Assembly (NCBI GenBank): GCA_961205875.1 | Contig: OY540813.1 | Location: 14,293,001-14,357,000, forward strand | DNA: 64,000 nucleotides | Reading direction: 5' to 3' | From: Sialis fuliginosa | Taxonomy: Eukaryota; Arthropoda; Insecta; Megaloptera; Sialidae | In this document: in pieces, positions 58,234 through 64,000 of the stretch | Position numbering within the stretch: position 1 is the first letter of the stretch | Layout: every line of letters begins with the position of its first letter | The notes under the pieces: generated by a model | Database searches by the model: none | Seen by the model: the letters and a program-made list of their open reading frames with translations, nothing else | What the model was told of the DNA's origin: nothing | Position numbers and translations under genes: made by a program

Positions 58234-58823
58234 TATGTATTTCATGTATAATAAAATTCATTCGAAAGAAGAATTCCTTACCTTTAACGTTCACTTTCAT
58301 ATAGAAAATGAAACTTAATAAACATAATGTACGAATATTTCCCAGGACACAACTGTAAATATATTATCATAATATTTAAAAATATTGATACACTTTAGAA
58401 AATTATTTCTGAACATAGTTACAGTGACCTTTTGAGAACGAATATGATAATATAAACAAAGAATTTGGATCAAGCAATATTTTACAGTATGTTTATTTTA
58501 GTGTGTATTGGAATTTACGGCTTGTTCTGCTACAAAAGTCTCTCTAGAGACTAAAGTTAGAAGTGCTGTAGTACCTTTACAGTACATTCGTGTGCTTGGG
58601 ATCGATTCTGTAATTGGAAAATCCACAGAGCTTTTAAATTGCTTGTGCTGCGAATAAATTAAGTACCCGGGTGGACTCGTAGATCTGCGTTTGTGTGTCT
58701 GTGAATACGCGTGATTATAAATATCTACAACGTTCGTACTTGCAGACAGATCATTTTAATTAGTGAAATCAGACAGGTATTCTTCATTTGTATTTATCAA
58801 GTTATTTAGTATGTGTGGGTATA
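58234..58823. other. Non-coding stretch with a less AT-rich block
   Basis: 58,500-58,760 is less AT-rich and non-repetitive, with TATAAATA at 58,716-58,723. No start signal at the expected distance and no coding frame follow, so a promoter is only a possibility. Confidence 0.3.
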
Positions 58824-59153
58824 TCTATATATATACAAAGTTCAACGTCTCTCTGTCTGCCCGTTAGTGCGCTTATCACTCGAGAATCACTTATCCGATT
58901 TACGTGTTTTTTTTTTTAATTCATAGGTACGTTTCCTGGCGATAATAGTAAATCAAGGCATTTGTTTCCAATAATTAACTTTTTTTAAACATAAAAAAAA
59001 TTATTTTTACTTTTTGGTCTGATTCGTTTTTGTTAGGTAATTTAAGTGTTGATTTATTACAATAATAACTTGTCGTGTTTGTATTTAATTCAATTAATTC
59101 AATCAATAATAATTTCGTAGTCCACACGAACGAAGCCACGCAGATCCAGCTAG
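58824..59153 (+). mobile_element. Small Helitron (~330 bp)
   Basis: It starts TCTATATATATACAAAG after A and ends GCAGATCCAGCTAG before T, fitting Helitron tips and A/T insertion. Internal CTCTCTGTCTGCCCGTTAG and CACGAACGAAGCCACGCAG phrases are typical of lepidopteran Helitrons. No Rep/helicase. Confidence 0.7.
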
Positions 59154-59193
59154 TATTTCTATAACGACAATAGGAAATATAATTTATGTTTTA

Positions 59194-59408
59194 TGTGCGG
59201 TATTATAAAGGAGCTAGCAATTTTACTAGCTAGCAGGCACTTTCAAATGGGGTATTAATTATGTGATAGTATCTATGGATTAGTTTATTTAAATTAGTGA
59301 TACTTCAACTTATTATAACTCACTTGGAACTGTCAGATAGGTTTGAAACCTCATTTGAAAGTGCTTACAAACTAGCAAATTTTGTTAGCTCGATTATAAT
59401 ACCAAACA
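59194..59408. mobile_element. MITE family B variant
   Basis: The left tip TGTGCGGTATTATAAAG follows TA; the right end reads ATTATAATACCAAACA and has lost the CCGGGCA tip. The subterminal GGAGCTAGCAA and CTAGCAAATTTTGTTAGC resemble the 40.2 kb variant. Confidence 0.65.
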
Positions 59409-59484
59409 TTATCGAATTCAGTTTTTAATTTTGCATGTAAAATTAAACAGTTTTTAATTACCAATTAAATCTTTTTTTAGTAAT

Positions 59485-59740
59485 TAGAGCCGTACCTAGA
59501 CATTTTGAGGCCCGAGGTATCATTGAAAAAATTCTATTTATTAAATAAAATTAAATTTTTATTAAAATGAAGTGAGGATAGCAAGAAAATTTACAACCAA
59601 TCTTTTAAAATAACTATCTGTTTGAGATCTCCTCAGGGGCCTCAATAATTGCCTGATGTTCCTACTATACCTGTATAACGTGCCACTGTCTTTTGCAAGA
59701 CCTCCGGTTCCCCATGCGCCTGTTTATAAATACGGCTCTA
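59485..59740. mobile_element. hAT-like MITE (256 bp)
   Basis: The perfect 10-bp tips TAGAGCCGTA and TACGGCTCTA are flanked by TTAGTAAT and TTGGTAGT, which match at 6 of 8 positions. The short plus-strand frame at 59,656-59,850 starts in the element and runs out of it; not a gene. Confidence 0.7.
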
Positions 59741-62589
59741 TTGGTAGTATAGTTCCTGATTCAATTTCTAAATTATCATCAGTTACAAACTTATCGCACA
59801 TATTATCGTTTTTAAATGTAGTTGAACATCTTAATACATGCATAATTTAATTAAAAACAAGAACAAGCAATTATAATGTTATTTCCACCTACATAAAAAA
59901 CATATACTTACAGAAATCTCAAGATTCTAAATTAAAAAAATATAACATATATATTACAGTACGTAAAAATTATACGTAAATATATATTATAATTAATATA
60001 CATATAAAATGTATAAAAGTGAATAATTTATATATTTTAAGTAGTCGTTTATATAAAAAAATATAGATATTATGGAGAAAATACAAATGTTATCTAAAAA
60101 AAAGTATAAATATAAACAAAAAAACTTCCAACATAAATCTAAATAAATGTTGTTCGAAACTTACTACTAGATAACTGGAAAATCATGCGTTAATGACCTA
60201 TTTAAATGAACTTTATCACTTTCGGTGTATGTATGTGTTCCCCATATATCATTTAATTATCTTTCGCGTAATCATTTATGCCATATTTCATATTTCCGTA
60301 ATTAATATATTTGTTTCTGTATTGCCATGTATAGGATATATGCTTTGAATTCTATTAATATTCGTTAAATGCTGTAACTTCTAAGAATATTAAACTCATA
60401 TTATAATTTTATCCAATTACGAATTCGTTGAAATTATGAAGAATACATATAAGAAATATTTATTGTTCTAATTAAAAAAATAAACCTACAAAATGCTTTT
60501 TTTTATAATACAATACCTATTAAAAATTTTAAAATCTTTGAACCTGTCAGCTTTTATTGATTCCATTCTCGCCGGGATTTAATAAAAAAATGTGACCCAT
60601 TTACCCCCTTAGAATAAACCAAAAACTTTTTTTAATAACTCAGGTTTATTATTAGTTCACCATTTACTATAAATACAACAAACCTAAGCTTTCTAGGTAA
60701 AACGAATCAGTATAGTTAGAAGGCTGCAACACAGATACAATGTTGATTCCGTAAGTGTTCCTTTTCCGATTTCAGAACGGAACACTAAATATGACCTTTT
60801 TAGATAACACCTGCTTTATTTAATAGAACAATTGATAGAGAAATAAATAAAAGTTATTAATACTTCCTTAACATTTACAAGTTTCATATACATGAATAAA
60901 TTATACATTTAGCCAAAAGAACATCAATCATCCAGAAAAGCTATGACGTTAATATCAAAATAAACATTAAGTTTACATCAGATACGAATCGGATTCCCTT
61001 ATACTTACATTCACCTTATCCTAATATCGTAACAGTCAAATACCACAACATTTAACAAAAATAATAATATATTTTACAGAGATACACAAAAAATAATATC
61101 ACTTAATTTTAATTATCATGCTAATGTCGGCAAAACAACTATCGCAATGGACTTGAGAATACCAAAACATAATTTAAGTTTATTTGAAAGTGGTCTCCAG
61201 ATCCAAGAAATTAAACTCTCCTATAAATTACTTGTAAATATCAAGGGCGTAAATTCAGTGGTTACAGCACGAATTAATTGTACAAATTTCGTAGAATTTT
61301 AGTACAGATATTACACGAAGATATTATATAAATAAGCATAAAACAGTAAATTTTGAATATGATTCTTGTAAAATCTTTTTAATCACTTATGATTAAAATA
61401 TACGTTTATAAGATATTTGAACTAAAACCAAAAAATAACTTCAAAATTATTTTAGGTATTATTGGTATAGTTATTATATTTAAAAAAAAAAGCTATTAGA
61501 AATGCTCTTGGAAGAACTCATAATTGGCAGAAATTATATTATTTAAATAATTGCAAGGTCTAAATAAATCATTCATAAAAAAAACTCTGTTATTTCGTAT
61601 TGATTATAGGAATTATGTAAAATTAATTTCATTAATTATTTGCCAATCAGTATATGGCCATATTAAAAAGTAATCAGGCAATTTTAGCAGCCCAAATTTT
61701 TTAAATGACGTTATTATTAACGTTGTTTACAACTACAAATATTTTTTCGAAAAACATATACAATACTTTTTAAACCACTGCATTTAAAATAACTCTTATT
61801 TTAGAAATATAAAATTTTATTACTGGTAAAAGCAATGTTAAACGTCCAAAAAAATTGTGTTACTGTTATAGGTAATCGATGTAGGTATATAAAATATTAA
61901 TTTTGTTATTGATTCAAATAACTATAGCGTAACGATACAAATTGCTTTATTTTGTTATGGTAGGTACAGTATTAATATGTAAGCCAACACTAAAAAAACA
62001 GTATAGGTACATTATTTTGAACAATAAGTATGATAATTTATAATTTTTAAATTAATATTAATATTTATTCGGTAATAAGTTACTTTCTAAATTTTCATGA
62101 TCAAATTATGTATAAGGATAAAATATTCCAAATTGCGACAAATCTAAATGAGGTAAATATATTATATTTCATTTTAACATTATATCCTTTGTAATTAATA
62201 TTTCAGTAGTTATATGACATAAACATACGCCTTTGTACCTATTTAATTTATTCTCTTGATGGAAACGCATATATGTACAGTACATATTTAACACATTCAT
62301 AGAAATTAAACATGTACACCGAATTATTGTTCTTGTATCTATTATTAATTTTCTTTAACCTTTTCCAGATTAAAAAAATCCATCAACCTTTCTGAATATT
62401 ATATGTACATTTACTTTTGAATTTTAAATTTCATTTAATTACAGCATATCGAGCTCTAACTGCCGAATTGTCGTTAGTGAGAAAAAGTTAATTCTACAGG
62501 AGAAACTCGATAATGATTTACAACGAGTTTAAAAAAAATTGATAGTATATCAAGGATGTTATTTTAACAAATAAATAAACGTTATTTAA
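59741..62589. other. Long AT-rich non-coding stretch
   Basis: Almost 2.9 kb with no gene and no major repeat. There is a small hairpin (AGTGTTCC/GGAACACT) at 60,754-60,786 that may be a relic tip of the AGGGTTCC group. Confidence 0.45.
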
Positions 62590-63010
62590 ACATCTATCTG
62601 AAAATTCTTTCTACAGGAAGTTACAGCTCTCCAAAAGTTTATTAGTTTTTTATTTAATATCTGGAGAACTTACCTATTGTGATAAAGTAATGAAATTTGA
62701 TAATCGGTTTAATATTAATGAATGTTATCAATTTTCAGTATCGACCAATATTTATTTAGTACAAGGATGTATGAGATAAATAAAGAACAAAAAAATACAA
62801 GATAAAAATTGAAGGGTCTTGTTAGCCCATACACTCCTTGGGCTAAATATATATTAATTGATACTGAAAATCGATAACACTTATTTATAATAACCTGATT
62901 ATCAATTTCATAATTGTATCATAATGGGTTCTCCAGATATAAATTAAGAACTGTATATTTGAAGTTATTCTATTAACTTCCCAACAGGAACTTATTGTAA
63001 TCGGTCCGAA
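62590..63010. mobile_element. Fold-back element family C, copy 2
   Basis: It resembles the 31.2 kb element in motif order: GAAGTTACAGCTCT near the left end; then TTTGATAATCGGTTTAATAT; then the complementary half with CTGATTATCAATTTCATAAT, ATAATGGGTTCTCCAGATAT and a final AACTTCC. The arms are inverted copies. No coding frame. Confidence 0.6.
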
Positions 63011-63090
63011 AATCAAAATCAAAAATTTCAACATATTTTTATGTTTCCAGATCACTATAGTATATTTACACTATGTTAAGAAAGATGTAT

Positions 63091-63108
63091 GTGTGTGTGT
63101 GTGTGTGT
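63091..63108. repeat. (GT)9 microsatellite
   Basis: Nine uninterrupted GT units. Confidence 0.9.
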
Positions 63109-63119
63109 ACGTAATCTCG

Positions 63120-63600
63120 TAAATAAAAATGTTATTGGCTTCGTTGGGGTGCCAATTGAAGCGTCTTGGCGTGAATATGATCTGAAATAAATGATTTTTC
63201 GAAATTCAACCCCTACGGGGTAAAAAGGGTTGTAAAATTTGTGTCAGTAAAAATACTTTTTTCTTCGGATTTACTTGAAACTTATAGTCGGTGAGGTAAG
63301 CGACAAAATTTTGCAACTACTTTATAATGGCTGATTTTTTGATATTACGTCACATTTGTGGTGTAGAGATACAGCCTGCCGTCAGTCAGCTAGTTTTGTT
63401 AGCGTTTGGCGCGGGGGCGGCTTTATCTTTGTAAAAAATCTATACACGTTGCAACTACTTTCTAAAATCTGAAAATTTATTTGTAAACAGTATACTAATT
63501 GTAAGTAAGAACCCCTTTTATCATAGTCAGCCTTCAAAAGGTTGCAACCGGGCGCGTCAGCAGCGCGTTAAACTCGTTAAGTTAAACGTTAAGTTAAATT
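63120..63600. repeat. Mobile-element remnant, less AT-rich
   Basis: Phrases such as CGAAATTCAACCCCTACGGG then GTAAAAAGGGTTGTAAAATT, and CGTTGGGGTGCCAATTGAAG, are common in lepidopteran dispersed repeats. GTTGCAACTACTTT-like blocks occur twice (about 63,317 and 63,450). A TTAAGTTAAA-rich tract lies at about 63,565-63,600. Limits and family are uncertain. Confidence 0.4.
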
Positions 63601-64000
63601 GTCAGATTAATTATTCTAAAAATGAGTATAATATTAATGACATTAGGATATTAGAAAACTAATATTTATAATGCAAAGGTGAGTTTTATTTCTGATAAAT
63701 TGTATTAAAATTTTTCATATACATATTAAAAAACTTATTCACATAAACTAAATGGAAACAATAAATAATCAGCATTCAAGTATTTATAGTCATACCATAT
63801 TGGGAAGTTGGTTGTGTGGACCTCAAGGGTCGAACTCACGGCTTGTTTTTATTTTATTTTTATTTTAACTTTGATATTACAGTTTGAAAAATGTATTTAA
63901 ATATGAACGAAATGATGTAAATATTTAATAACGATAAAAAAAAGTTTAATACCTCGGAATATGCGTTTCGTTCCTATTTTACTATTTTCTAAAATATGGA
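63601..64000. other. AT-rich non-coding end
   Basis: No gene recognised. The phrase ACCTCAAGGGTCGAACTCAC at about 63,820 lies in otherwise AT-rich sequence. Confidence 0.4.

Noticed and set aside
58711-58760. TATAAATA followed by TCATTT as a core promoter
   Set aside because: The spacing to the initiator-like motif is about 37 bases, longer than usual, and no frame or exon follows.

Overview
The window is strongly AT-rich eukaryotic nuclear DNA and holds no protein-coding gene that I can support. Several repeat signatures point to a moth or butterfly (Lepidoptera). These are the ACCGACTTC...GGAGGAGGTTCTCAA repeat (9.6 kb, and reversed at 51.6-52.06 kb), long fold-back elements that begin AGGGTTCC, Helitron tips of the TCTCTATATATA...CTAG kind, and a short run of the insect telomere unit CCTAA. 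Open frames are short, AT-driven and scattered. Many start at GTG or TTG, and the longest lie inside mobile-element arms. The window reads as a gene desert or the inside of a very large intron.

Most recognisable content is mobile-element debris, much of it non-autonomous. Five copies of one TA-flanked MITE (family A, tip AGGTACTGGCACCAG) lie at 3.4, 24.9, 26.0, 27.8 and 32.5 kb. A second TA-flanked family (B, tip TGCCCGGTATTATAAAG) lies at 21.5, 29.4, 40.2 and 59.2 kb, with a remnant near 15.2 kb. Two giant fold-backs (9.86-11.77 and 16.09-18.66 kb) and a solo arm (23.6 kb) form an AGGGTTCC group. Another fold-back family recurs at 31.2 and 62.6 kb. hAT-type elements with 8-bp target duplications lie at 46.9, 49.1, 56.6-58.2 and 59.5 kb, and more degraded ones at 8.4, 34.3 and 54.0 kb. 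A Harbinger-like MITE with TTA duplications is at 34.7 kb. Three small Helitrons are at 19.6-20.3, 38.2-38.6 and 58.8-59.2 kb.

Two places do not fit the AT-rich repeat background. At 37,776-37,826 a 51-bp GC block packs NotI, SpeI, FseI and BamHI sites and shares 19 contiguous bases with a synthetic cloning suffix. It also has AG/GT borders, two open frames and a length divisible by three, so it is either vector/linker sequence or a GC-rich cassette microexon. At 57.08-57.9 kb a GC-rich island lies inside a hAT element. It has a TATA box, internal direct repeats and poly(A) signals, all consistent with transcription on the minus strand.

Other unexplained structure includes two stem-loops that resemble a hammerhead core, several long hairpins, a roughly 21-bp minisatellite and a perfect 27-bp direct repeat. 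The remaining stretches are unique AT-rich DNA, with a few less AT-rich blocks that could be regulatory.
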